Shown one piece after another: positions 1 to 6,061 of a stretch of DNA of 9,120 nt (position 1 is the first letter of the stretch; each line of letters opens with the position of its first letter). The notes below the pieces were generated by a model. The model was not told where the DNA came from and made no database searches. It was given only the letters and a program-made list of their open reading frames with translations. The stretch is from Bacteroidota bacterium (GTDB taxonomy: Bacteria > Bacteroidota > Bacteroidia > NS11-12g > UBA955), in NCBI GenBank assembly GCA_005788145.1, contig SXYY01000039.1, positions 1 through 9,120 of the forward strand. The letters are read 5' to 3'. The translations under genes and the position numbers were made by a program.

Positions 1-32
1 AGAGGTCGCCGGTTCGACTCCGGCATTCTCCA
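1..32 (+). tRNA. 3' end of a tRNA gene, probably tRNA-Ala (partial)
   Basis: The visible part starts near tRNA position 42. It contains the variable loop AGGTC, a perfect T arm (GCCGG, loop TTCGACT, CCGGC), the 3' acceptor strand ATTCTCC and discriminator A. The bases after the discriminator are CCCA, so CCA seems not to be encoded and would be added after transcription. The 5' half, including the anticodon, lies outside the window. Alanine identity is inferred from the near-identical copy at 1211-1272, which has a GGC anticodon arm. This is the likely functional copy because the downstream one lacks a 5' acceptor strand, but its own 5' half cannot be seen. Confidence 0.85.
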
Positions 33-70
33 CCCAATAAAATCAAGGCCTCAGAGAGATTTGGGGCCTT
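1..70 (+). repeat. Long direct repeat, copy 1 (tRNA 3' end plus terminator)
   Basis: Bases 1-57 are identical to 1241-1297, and 67 of the first 70 bases match at a constant offset of 1240. The differences fall at 58 (loop), 61 (stem) and 66 (stem) of the terminator. Similarity ends near base 71. A direct repeat of a tRNA 3' end is what site-specific integration into a tRNA gene leaves as attL and attR. A tRNA gene duplication with later insertion would look similar. The left edge cannot be placed because the window begins inside it. Confidence 0.85.
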
Positions 71-78
71 TGTGTTTT
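45..78 (+). terminator. Rho-independent, bidirectional-looking terminator after the tRNA
   Basis: An 11-bp stem pairs 45-55 with 60-70 around a GAGA (GNRA) tetraloop, with two G-T wobbles and otherwise Watson-Crick pairs. A T-rich run (TGTGTTTT) follows on the plus strand. On the minus strand the same hairpin is followed by GATTTTATT, so it could also stop transcription coming from the right. It ends the tRNA transcript and insulates the AT-rich DNA downstream. Confidence 0.8.
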
Positions 79-326
79 CAAGTTGTTAACCTACTTCCAA
101 GTAATAATTGCATGTGCGAGAGAAATCGATAATGATGTTGTTTTGAGAACCCACATAAACTTGATGAATTTGAATTTTTATAAAGCATTTGGGCTATTTA
201 CAAAACAAATTCAATTTTCAGATAGACTATTATTAATATTGATTAGTTAATGTGGAGTCCAGATCCCACAATAAAAAACGGGGCGTAACCTGAAAAGCCA
301 TATGAGTAAGAAAAAATTAAATTACT
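79..326. other. AT-rich intergenic stretch before the TRL-like gene
   Basis: No convincing coding sequence is present. The stretch is much richer in A+T than the DNA right of 1426. No clean Bacteroidota promoter (TAnnTTTG) was found; the nearest candidate is TAATATTG at 234-241, with one mismatch, 85 bp before the next start codon. A short imperfect hairpin (TGTGG at 250-254 with CCACA at 265-269) lies in the probable leader. The functional content is otherwise unknown. Confidence 0.5.
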
Positions 327-605
327 ATGAAAAATAAATTGTTACTTTTTTGTGCTGTATGTTCGATGTTTTTAGCGTCATGCTCACTAACCATGCCGGT
401 AGCGGCAACTTCTAATCCAGTCGGTAGTAAAACCGGCCAGGCCACTGGAACATGTTTTTTTTATCAAATATGTTTGGGCGCTGACGCTAGTATTAAAGCT
501 GCTTGCGAGAATGGCGGGATTACCAAGATTTCGACTGTTGACATGAAAACAACTAGTCTATTTGGGATTATTGTTACATACACTTGTATAGTAACTGGCG
601 AGTAA
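327..605 (+). CDS. TRL-like (tRNA-associated locus) small lipoprotein
   Basis: The gene encodes 92 aa. A lysine-bearing N-terminus and hydrophobic stretch lead to the lipobox LASC with lipidated Cys19, so the protein is predicted to be a membrane lipoprotein. There is no acidic surface-export signal after the cysteine, so a periplasm-facing position is possible. The mature part shows the pattern I recall for the TRL-like family: GSKTG (33-37), GADASI (51-56), NGGITKI (62-68), V71-D72, and a final TYTCIVTG. The family is named for a tRNA-linked locus and its function is unknown; here too it sits directly behind a tRNA gene. The length suits the family. Four cysteines occur besides or near the signal (C9, C12, C43, C49), plus C60. 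No strong Shine-Dalgarno precedes the ATG. It is probably single or loosely coupled to the next gene 50 bp downstream. Confidence 0.82.
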   Translation: MKNKLLLFCAVCSMFLASCSLTMPVAATSNPVGSKTGQATGTCFFYQICLGADASIKAACENGGITKISTVDMKTTSLFGIIVTYTCIVTGE

Positions 606-613
606 ATCAAAAA

Positions 614-649
614 TCAATGATGTGTTGGCATAGTTCAACACATCATTGA
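614..649 (-). terminator. Perfect 14-bp hairpin, terminator-like on the minus strand
   Basis: Bases 614-627 (TCAATGATGTGTTG) are the exact reverse complement of 636-649, with an 8-nt loop. On the minus strand the stem is directly followed by TTTTTGATTT, which fits an intrinsic terminator reading leftward. On the plus strand no T tract follows; instead the stem abuts the AAGGA before the next start codon. It could therefore block antisense read-through from the right, stabilise the 3' end of the TRL-like mRNA, or affect initiation of the downstream gene. Confidence 0.6.
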
Positions 650-655
650 AGGATT

Positions 656-1204
656 ATGAAGTATTTCTTTATTACATTGTTTTTATTCACTTCTTGCGTT
701 GGAGTGAACAAAGAGGTTCTAGAGTTTGGTTTAAACTCGAAAATGAACTTAAAAAATGGGCAAAAACAAATTGCACCAACAAAAGCCTTACTGAGTAAAT
801 TCAAGTCAAACTGCCAAAGTGAATATCTAAATAATTACTTGAATAAAATTTTTTTAATTCAACATGAATATACCACTTTCATTTCATTAATAACTTCAAG
901 GGAAAATTGTGAATTGGATTCATTGATTTTAGAGGATAGTTCATTAATTTTTAACGAATTTAAAACGAGTGAAATTCCAAATGAAATTGTTGGCTCTGCG
1001 AAATTCTATATTTTCAAAGTCGAGAAACGCTCGTTAATAAATTCACCATTCGTAAGAATAGCATTCAGAGAACCTGCGTTAACAAACATAGTGTTAATGG
1101 ATATTTTCTTTGAAAATCCAAAAATTGAAGATCAATTTTACAAAACAGGAGTGACTAGTTTTGTAAGTGAAATCAAAAATATACACATTCCGAAAAATAA
1201 TTAA
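656..1204 (+). CDS. Small lipoprotein of unknown function
   Basis: The gene encodes 182 aa and I do not recognise the family. The N-terminus MKYFFITLFLFTSC is a short lipoprotein signal peptide with Cys14 as the probable lipidation site; F at -3 is a loose fit to the lipobox. The mature protein is rich in Lys, Asn, Ile and Phe, has two cysteines (C53 and C85) that could form a disulfide, and has alternating hydrophobic segments in its second half (about 112-152) suggesting beta strands. No transmembrane helix follows the signal. AAGGA at 649-653 lies only 2 bp before the ATG, closer than usual. It ends 6 bp before the decayed tRNA copy. Its AT-rich composition matches the TRL-like gene and differs from the genes right of 1426, suggesting shared acquisition. 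Expression from the same promoter as the TRL-like gene is possible. Confidence 0.7.
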   Translation: MKYFFITLFLFTSCVGVNKEVLEFGLNSKMNLKNGQKQIAPTKALLSKFKSNCQSEYLNNYLNKIFLIQHEYTTFISLITSRENCELDSLILEDSSLIFNEFKTSEIPNEIVGSAKFYIFKVEKRSLINSPFVRIAFREPALTNIVLMDIFFENPKIEDQFYKTGVTSFVSEIKNIHIPKNN

Positions 1205-1210
1205 TTAATC

Positions 1211-1272
1211 TAGCGATTGAGAGCTCTTGCGTGGCATGAAAGAGGTCGCCGGTTCGACTCCGGCATTCTCCA
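1211..1272 (+). pseudogene. Truncated tRNA-Ala (GGC) pseudogene
   Basis: The 3' two thirds of a tRNA are clear: anticodon arm CTTGC-GTGGCAT-GAAAG (1226-1242) with anticodon GGC, variable loop AGGTC, an intact T arm (1248-1264), acceptor strand ATTCTCC and discriminator A1272. Three faults make it non-functional. The anticodon stem has a G-A mismatch where GCAAG would be needed. The D arm (TAGCGATTGAGAGC, 1211-1224) is about 4 nt short. The bases before it are AT-rich and cannot pair with ATTCTCC, which would need GGAGAAT. Traces of a D arm suggest that most of a tRNA gene was once here rather than only a 3' att fragment. Confidence 0.75.
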
Positions 1273-1310
1273 CCCAATAAAATCAAGGCCTCAGAGAAAT
1301 CTGGGACCTT
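1241..1310 (+). repeat. Long direct repeat, copy 2 (candidate attR)
   Basis: This is the second copy of the tRNA 3' end and terminator block, at an exact offset of 1240 from copy 1. The first 57 bases are identical. It marks the right edge of the AT-rich segment carrying the two lipoprotein genes, and base composition changes just beyond it. No integrase gene lies between the repeats, so the segment is not autonomous if it is mobile. Confidence 0.8.
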
Positions 1311-1319
1311 GCTGTTTTT
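1285..1319. terminator. Bidirectional terminator shared with the two-component operon
   Basis: The stem pairs 1285-1295 with 1300-1310 around a GAAA (GNRA) tetraloop, with one C-A mismatch. GCTGTTTTT follows on the plus strand. On the minus strand GATTTTATT follows the hairpin. Relative to copy 1, a G-T wobble has become G-C and one C-G pair has become C-A, so the fold is largely retained. The minus-strand sensor kinase gene ends at 1426 and no better terminator is visible between, so this hairpin probably ends that operon. Confidence 0.65.
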
Positions 1320-1425
1320 GGCAGTAGTGATCATGCTTTGTTGTTGAGGTCAACAGCGTGTTCAAATTTGGTTCAAAGGATGGGGCGTTCACCCAAATGG
1401 TGCTATGTGATTGATTTAAAGTTAT

Positions 1426-4419
1426 TTACCCCCCCCCACCTATATTGGAAGTTCCAAAGGGCTTTAGGATTTGCTCTTTTACTTCTTTCTGCGACAAAAT
1501 GGATTTCTTGTCATCCAGTTGTTTGATTTGGATGGTCGATTTGTACTCCTTCTGGTCGTTGAATCCGTAATTGAAAGTGGCTTCAAATTGATTGGGATAT
1601 AGTTCGTTGAAAATGGCCAAGCGTTCTGCGACGAGTTGGTTGCCAATGCCCAAACCGTGGTTTCGTTTTTTTGTCGGATTTGCTTGGGTATTGATGATGT
1701 CGATTTGGATTGTTGAGGGGTTGATCAGTTGAATATCAATCACTATTTCTGCGGCGGTTTTGGCCACCAAGACACCGTGTTTAATGGCATTTTCGACCAA
1801 GGGCTGCATGATCAATGGCGGAATCAGCCACTCTGTTAGTTTCACCCGCGTATTCACATTGATGTTGAACGGAAAAACGGTATCGCTCTCAAAGCGCATT
1901 TTCTCCATCGCCACATATTCCTTGATGAAATCCAATTCGTCTTTGAGCATGATCAACGCTTTGTTGGAATTCGATAAAAATAATCGGTTGAGTTTTGCCA
2001 ACCGGGCTGTTACGTCGATGGCCTTTTTCGTTTCGGATCCGATAATGAGGGATTGAATCAGGCTCATACTGTTATAAATGAAATGGGGATTGAAATTTGA
2101 TTGTAGCGTTTTTAGTTGCAGCGTGGCAATCCTCTTTTGTTGAGATTCTTGCGCGCTCACTTGGTTGTAAAATACCCAGTAAAGTAGGGTTAACAATGAA
2201 ACCAACATGAGCCAAAATGGAAAATCACGGTAGAATTCGGTTGTTCCAATGATGAATTGAGACCGCCATTGGTCATACAAGGAAATGGCTAAGTTGAACT
2301 TACCATGCCCTATACCATTGATCCAATAATAGGCATCACCCCGGAAGAAACCGTATTGATTATTACCCGTTTTTACATCGACCATGTCAACAGCATAAAT
2401 GGATCGCAACTGATCAAAGTAGTTGGTACCATTCACCGTTATTTGGAAATTCTTCTCTGTGTTTATCTTGAAAAACGGTCTTAAAAAAGATTGGGGTTCG
2501 GTTTTATAACTGTATTGCACCTCAAACTGTGGGTTGCGCGTGGCCTCGAATTCCACAGTTTGTATTGAGTTGCCGCGATCGATCACAAAGTGTTCTCCTG
2601 CTCGAATAACAGGTCCTTGAATTCGCCATTGTCCGAGATAAATTTGTCGACCCAGTACGATTGGATTTTTGCTCTTGTTGATGCCAATTTCCAACAAATA
2701 ATTACCCGAATAAAGGTAGAGCCGTTTTCCACTGCTAAGGGTTTGCAGTATGGGGAAATCACGGAAGGCACCAATCAAATTCAGGGTATGGGTATAGGTT
2801 AGTGTGTTTTGTTGATGATTGATTTGGTATACATCGTACCCATTTCCATTTTCAATAATCAATTGGTTTTCAACAATTTCAAAATTGAGTGTGTATTGGT
2901 TGATGGGTAGATTTGAGCGTAAGGTGTGTTGCTTGCCCTGCGCATCGATATAGGCGAATCCCTTGCCCATGATGTGATAGTAAAAAAGGTTGTTGGCTTT
3001 CCTCACACAGTCGGCTTTGGCTTCGAAGCCGGCATCCTTTAAGGCATTCGTACGCGGGTTGAAAATCCAAACATTTTTGTAGGGCTTGAATAACCAAATC
3101 AATTCGCCCCTGCTGTGCATCCATTGAAAGTCTGCAGAAACGATTAATTTCTTCAATTCTCCCTGGCTGGGGTTGTAATGCCACAGAAACCCGGCACCCA
3201 TCAAATAAAGCTGTCCATTGACTTCTGCAACTTCACGAATCCGGTCTCCACACGATAGATTTCTCGTTTGTTCTCTGTTGAAAGATTGATCCTTGCTCGA
3301 GGGAATAAAATCTATTGATAGAAAAGTAGGGCTGTATCGCACAATGTAGTGCTCGGTGGCTTTAACCTGGGTGTTATATTCGGTTTGAGCAAATTGATTT
3401 TGCGATGCTTGAATGGCTAAGTGAACGCCGTTGGTTTCAGTGGATACCCAAATGGCATCGCGGAATTTGGAAGGTGTAATAGACCACAAAGATTGATTGT
3501 GTCTGGGATAATAATGCGTGGTTGTGGGCTCGTGTAGGTGTAGGTACCCATCGTTAAAGTCATTTGTATTCGAGACTGCACCATATACTTTGCCGCGGTG
3601 AATTTGAAAGTCCCAAAACGCCCAAGACTCTTTTTGCTTCGCCTCCAAAGTGTATCGTGTCCATTGATCGTCTGGCCCCAAAACCGTGTAGGAATTAACA
3701 CCCCCAATGAATAAAAGTGAATCGGTCTGAAAGCACGATAAGTTGTTATAAAATACGCTTTGGTAGTTTTTTCCCTCCTTTTCCAAAACGGTCTTCCAGT
3801 TTTCCCAATGTCCGTTCGGTTGTTGTTGAACAATCAAATTTTCTGGATAATTCAGCACATGAAGCCGCTGTTTTCGTATAAAAACATCCATCGGCATGTT
3901 GCCTTCGGGGAGGTCGTGTTCTGTCCTCAATCTCAATGTGAGTTTGTTGCCAATGATTTCAAATACCCCGTAGCGTGCGATACAAAATAGTCGGCCTTGC
4001 ACATAGCGGAAACGACGAATTTTTTTCAGATTGGGCTGATTGAAATGTTGAATCACATTGCCCCTTTGGAGATCGAAAAGGAACAATCCTTGGTTGTATG
4101 TAGCTACGTACAAGGTGTTTCCAACGACTTGTAAATCCCAACATTGTTGGGTGCCGATGGTTTTTTTAATTTGAGATAGGATGGGCTGTTGCTGCGGCGC
4201 AAAATGGAGACCGCCATCGGTAGCCACCAAAACACTGCCGTTGGGAAGTTCAATAACCCTGCGTGTACTCGCCGTGGGCAGTCCGTCGCGGTTGCTAATC
4301 TCAGGAAGTTGGGGTTGTGTTTGCGCAAATGTCGCAATGATCAACCAATGCCATAGGAAGCTTGCAACACCTTTCTTCCAGTTTTGGAAAGGGCGATTTG
4401 TTTTCCATTTTTGAGGCAT
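1426..4419 (-). CDS. Propeller-type LytS-family sensor histidine kinase
   Basis: The 997-aa protein is the probable membrane sensor of a two-component system. Residues 1-33 form a signal peptide (basic start, hydrophobic core from about 18, likely cut near TFA-QTQ). A large periplasmic part follows with two-component-regulator propeller blades, for example NRDGLPTAS...VATDGGL at about 43-71. A poorly conserved Y_Y_Y-like beta domain precedes one membrane helix (about 732-752) and a short coiled linker. The His_kinase domain has phospho-acceptor H779 in NPHFIYN, the N box PLVENAIKHG (N877) and the G box GLGIG (about 922-926). The stimulus is unknown. The start at 4419 is supported by the signal peptide although it lies 79 nt inside the response regulator gene. 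The C-terminus carries about 24 residues beyond the ATPase domain and ends in GGGG, encoded by a homopolymer. Confidence 0.93.
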   Translation of the reverse strand: MPQKWKTNRPFQNWKKGVASFLWHWLIIATFAQTQPQLPEISNRDGLPTASTRRVIELPNGSVLVATDGGLHFAPQQQPILSQIKKTIGTQQCWDLQVVGNTLYVATYNQGLFLFDLQRGNVIQHFNQPNLKKIRRFRYVQGRLFCIARYGVFEIIGNKLTLRLRTEHDLPEGNMPMDVFIRKQRLHVLNYPENLIVQQQPNGHWENWKTVLEKEGKNYQSVFYNNLSCFQTDSLLFIGGVNSYTVLGPDDQWTRYTLEAKQKESWAFWDFQIHRGKVYGAVSNTNDFNDGYLHLHEPTTTHYYPRHNQSLWSITPSKFRDAIWVSTETNGVHLAIQASQNQFAQTEYNTQVKATEHYIVRYSPTFLSIDFIPSSKDQSFNREQTRNLSCGDRIREVAEVNGQLYLMGAGFLWHYNPSQGELKKLIVSADFQWMHSRGELIWLFKPYKNVWIFNPRTNALKDAGFEAKADCVRKANNLFYYHIMGKGFAYIDAQGKQHTLRSNLPINQYTLNFEIVENQLIIENGNGYDVYQINHQQNTLTYTHTLNLIGAFRDFPILQTLSSGKRLYLYSGNYLLEIGINKSKNPIVLGRQIYLGQWRIQGPVIRAGEHFVIDRGNSIQTVEFEATRNPQFEVQYSYKTEPQSFLRPFFKINTEKNFQITVNGTNYFDQLRSIYAVDMVDVKTGNNQYGFFRGDAYYWINGIGHGKFNLAISLYDQWRSQFIIGTTEFYRDFPFWLMLVSLLTLLYWVFYNQVSAQESQQKRIATLQLKTLQSNFNPHFIYNSMSLIQSLIIGSETKKAIDVTARLAKLNRLFLSNSNKALIMLKDELDFIKEYVAMEKMRFESDTVFPFNINVNTRVKLTEWLIPPLIMQPLVENAIKHGVLVAKTAAEIVIDIQLINPSTIQIDIINTQANPTKKRNHGLGIGNQLVAERLAIFNELYPNQFEATFNYGFNDQKEYKSTIQIKQLDDKKSILSQKEVKEQILKPFGTSNIGGGG
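1429..1437. repeat. C9 homopolymer at the 3' end of the kinase gene
   Basis: Nine consecutive C on the plus strand encode the last glycines of the kinase, immediately before the stop codon. Such runs slip during replication and sequencing. Losing one base would add a lysine before a stop at the next codon; gaining one would extend the tail by several residues to a TAG. Either change affects only the tail beyond the catalytic domain. Confidence 0.9.
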
Positions 4420-5093
4420 AACTGATTGCTTTTATACGTGGCAATTTGGTCAACAGGTACCAGGTAGGAGCGGTGTACACGGACGAAATGGCTGGGCAAA
4501 GATGGTGATAAAACTTTTAATGTTTTGGAAATCAAGTGTTCTTTCTGTTGGGTGATGATTTTTGAATAAGCCCCAGCAGCTTCTACATATTCAATGTCTT
4601 GGAAAGGAACCACAACATTCATCCCGCTTTCGCGGATGATGAGTGAGGATTTATTGCCTTGGCCCGGTGATTCAGATTTTTTGGTAAGATCGATGCGCTT
4701 TTCAATTTTCTGCTTCAATTTCAGGAAATCATCCTCAGAGATGGGCTTCAACAAATAGTCAATCACCTCCAATTTGATGGCTTGCAACGCATATTCCGGG
4801 AATGCACTCACAACCACTACATGCGTGTTGGGTGGCAAAATCTGGGCAATATTGAAACCAATTTCGCCTTTGAGTTGAATGTCCAAAAAGACCACATCTA
4901 CGGTGCTGCGCTCAAGAATTAGGGTCGCTTCGTCGATGTTGCTCGCAAAAAACACCTCACCAAACAAGTCAGAGGCATTCTCCGCAATGAAATAGCCCAC
5001 CATGTCCCTTCCAGATTTTTCATCATCGAGTACCAATGCTTTTAGTGGACCTTCCAGTTCAATCATTACGCTAACATACATCCGGTTTTCCAT
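4341..5093 (-). CDS. LytTR-family response regulator
   Basis: The 250-aa protein (241 aa if it starts at Met10) is the partner of the downstream sensor kinase. The receiver domain (about 18-135) has acidic D23-D24, phospho-acceptor D71 in VVFLDIQL, S96 and K116 in DYLLKP. A linker (about 136-148) leads to the LytTR DNA-binding domain (150-245) with the typical FVRVHRSYLVPVDQI segment at 203-217. Phosphorylation should control promoters of this system, whose targets cannot be read from the window. Start choice is open: ATG at 5093 or ATG at 5066, which begins just before the receiver fold and is preceded by TATGTTAG, one mismatch from TAnnTTTG. The gene ends 79 nt inside the kinase gene, in another frame, so translation is probably coupled. 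Confidence 0.93.
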   Translation of the reverse strand: MENRMYVSVMIELEGPLKALVLDDEKSGRDMVGYFIAENASDLFGEVFFASNIDEATLILERSTVDVVFLDIQLKGEIGFNIAQILPPNTHVVVVSAFPEYALQAIKLEVIDYLLKPISEDDFLKLKQKIEKRIDLTKKSESPGQGNKSSLIIRESGMNVVVPFQDIEYVEAAGAYSKIITQQKEHLISKTLKVLSPSLPSHFVRVHRSYLVPVDQIATYKSNQLCLKNGKQIALSKTGRKVLQASYGIG

Positions 5094-5169
5094 TTTATTC
5101 GTGAAATGAGGTTAAAAAGGATGTGTATTTAATGAGTGGTTCATTTCTTTAGCAAGGATGGACGGGGAC

Positions 5170-5177
5170 TATATTTG
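5170..5177 (+). promoter_or_regulatory. Bacteroidota -7 box (TATATTTG) before the epimerase gene
   Basis: TATATTTG fits TAnnTTTG exactly and ends 5 bp before the ATG at 5183. The expected transcription start would be at or within a few bases of the start codon, giving a leaderless or nearly leaderless mRNA. No clear -33 TTTG lies at the usual spacing. Confidence 0.6.
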
Positions 5178-5182
5178 CGACC

Positions 5183-6061
5183 ATGAATCAAGAAACCGTT
5201 CAAATTTTTGGCGATGGTGTGATGGCAGAGATTGCGCTTATGGGTGCGGAATTACAGGTGTTAAAGGCCAAGGAGGGCAGGAATGTTTTGTGGCAAAAGG
5301 ACGATATCCATTGGAACCGTGTGGCGCCGAATTTGTTTCCCATCGTTGGACGGTTGAAAGGGGATGCTTACACCGTGGGCGGTGCGTCCTATTCGATGAG
5401 GCAACACGGGTTTGCACGGGATCAAAAATTTGTTGTTGAAGAGCAGAACGAATCTTCGGTTTTGTTGGGATTCATGTGGAGTGAACAGACGTTGGCGGTA
5501 TACCCGTTTGCGTTTCATTTCCAAGTGAGATATCGGTTCGATGGCAGCGTGTTGTGGGTGGATTATGTTACCGAGAATCGGGGCGATGTGGAGATGTTGT
5601 ATTCGGTGGGTGGACATCCGGGTTTTGCATTGCGGGGTGCATTGGAGGGACATTCTTTGGTGTTTTCTCAGGCCGGACAGCGCACCGGTTTTTCTGCTGA
5701 GCGCAGGTTGATAGAAGGCGGGTATTACACTGGAAAAACTGAGATGGTGGATGTAACTTCAGGAGTGTTGACTTTGAGCGATGCGTTGTTTGAGAGTGAT
5801 GCAATCGTATTCAACGATCCTGTTTTTGACGCGGTTACGTTGTTGGATTCTCAGGGTGATGCGATGCTTGATTTTTACTGTTGGGAATGGGATGCTGTGG
5901 GGTTTTGGACGAAACCGGGGGCACCGTTTTTTTGTATAGAACCCTGGTGGGGTTGGGCGGATGATGTCGACAGCGATGGACGATTTGAATCGAAGTCTGG
6001 CCTACACAAGTTGGCACCGGGTGAAGTTGAAACGGTTTCTTACGGATTGGGGTTGCGATAA
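5183..6061 (+). CDS. Aldose 1-epimerase family protein, LacX-like
   Basis: The 292-aa cytoplasmic protein belongs to the galactose-mutarotase superfold, which interconverts alpha and beta anomers of aldoses or sugar phosphates. LacX-type motifs appear in order: APNLFPIVGRLKG (48-60), RQHGFARD (73-80, H75), GGHPGFAL (143-150, H145) and FFCIEPWWGWAD (249-260, E253). H145 and E253 occupy the positions of the catalytic acid and base of the superfamily. The natural sugar is unknown. The length is normal for the subfamily. The ATG at 5183 is preferred because the protein starts there with a full N-terminal strand and a -7 box lies just before it. It diverges from the two-component operon across 89 bp and converges on menE, overlapping it by 22 bp. 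Confidence 0.9.
   Translation: MNQETVQIFGDGVMAEIALMGAELQVLKAKEGRNVLWQKDDIHWNRVAPNLFPIVGRLKGDAYTVGGASYSMRQHGFARDQKFVVEEQNESSVLLGFMWSEQTLAVYPFAFHFQVRYRFDGSVLWVDYVTENRGDVEMLYSVGGHPGFALRGALEGHSLVFSQAGQRTGFSAERRLIEGGYYTGKTEMVDVTSGVLTLSDALFESDAIVFNDPVFDAVTLLDSQGDAMLDFYCWEWDAVGFWTKPGAPFFCIEPWWGWADDVDSDGRFESKSGLHKLAPGEVETVSYGLGLR

Noticed and set aside
170..214. 8-bp inverted repeat TTGAATTT / AAATTCAA with a 29-nt gap
   Set aside because: Low-complexity AT-rich sequence; repeats of this length and spacing are expected by chance.
234..241. TAATATTG as a promoter -7 box for the TRL-like gene
   Set aside because: One mismatch to TAnnTTTG, 85 bp from the start codon, and no upstream element; too weak to annotate.
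302..337. An 11-codon reading frame (MSKKKLNYYEK) overlapping the TRL-like start out of frame, as a possible leader peptide
   Set aside because: No ribosome-binding signal or attenuator structure accompanies it, and lysine-rich short frames are expected by chance in such AT-rich DNA.
1338..1526. A 62-codon plus-strand frame over the 3' end of the kinase gene
   Set aside because: It runs antisense to the kinase coding end and through the C9 run, and has no recognisable pattern.
5158..5439. A plus-strand frame beginning 25 bp before the epimerase start
   Set aside because: It is out of frame with the clear epimerase motifs and spans the -7 box, so it is a chance frame.
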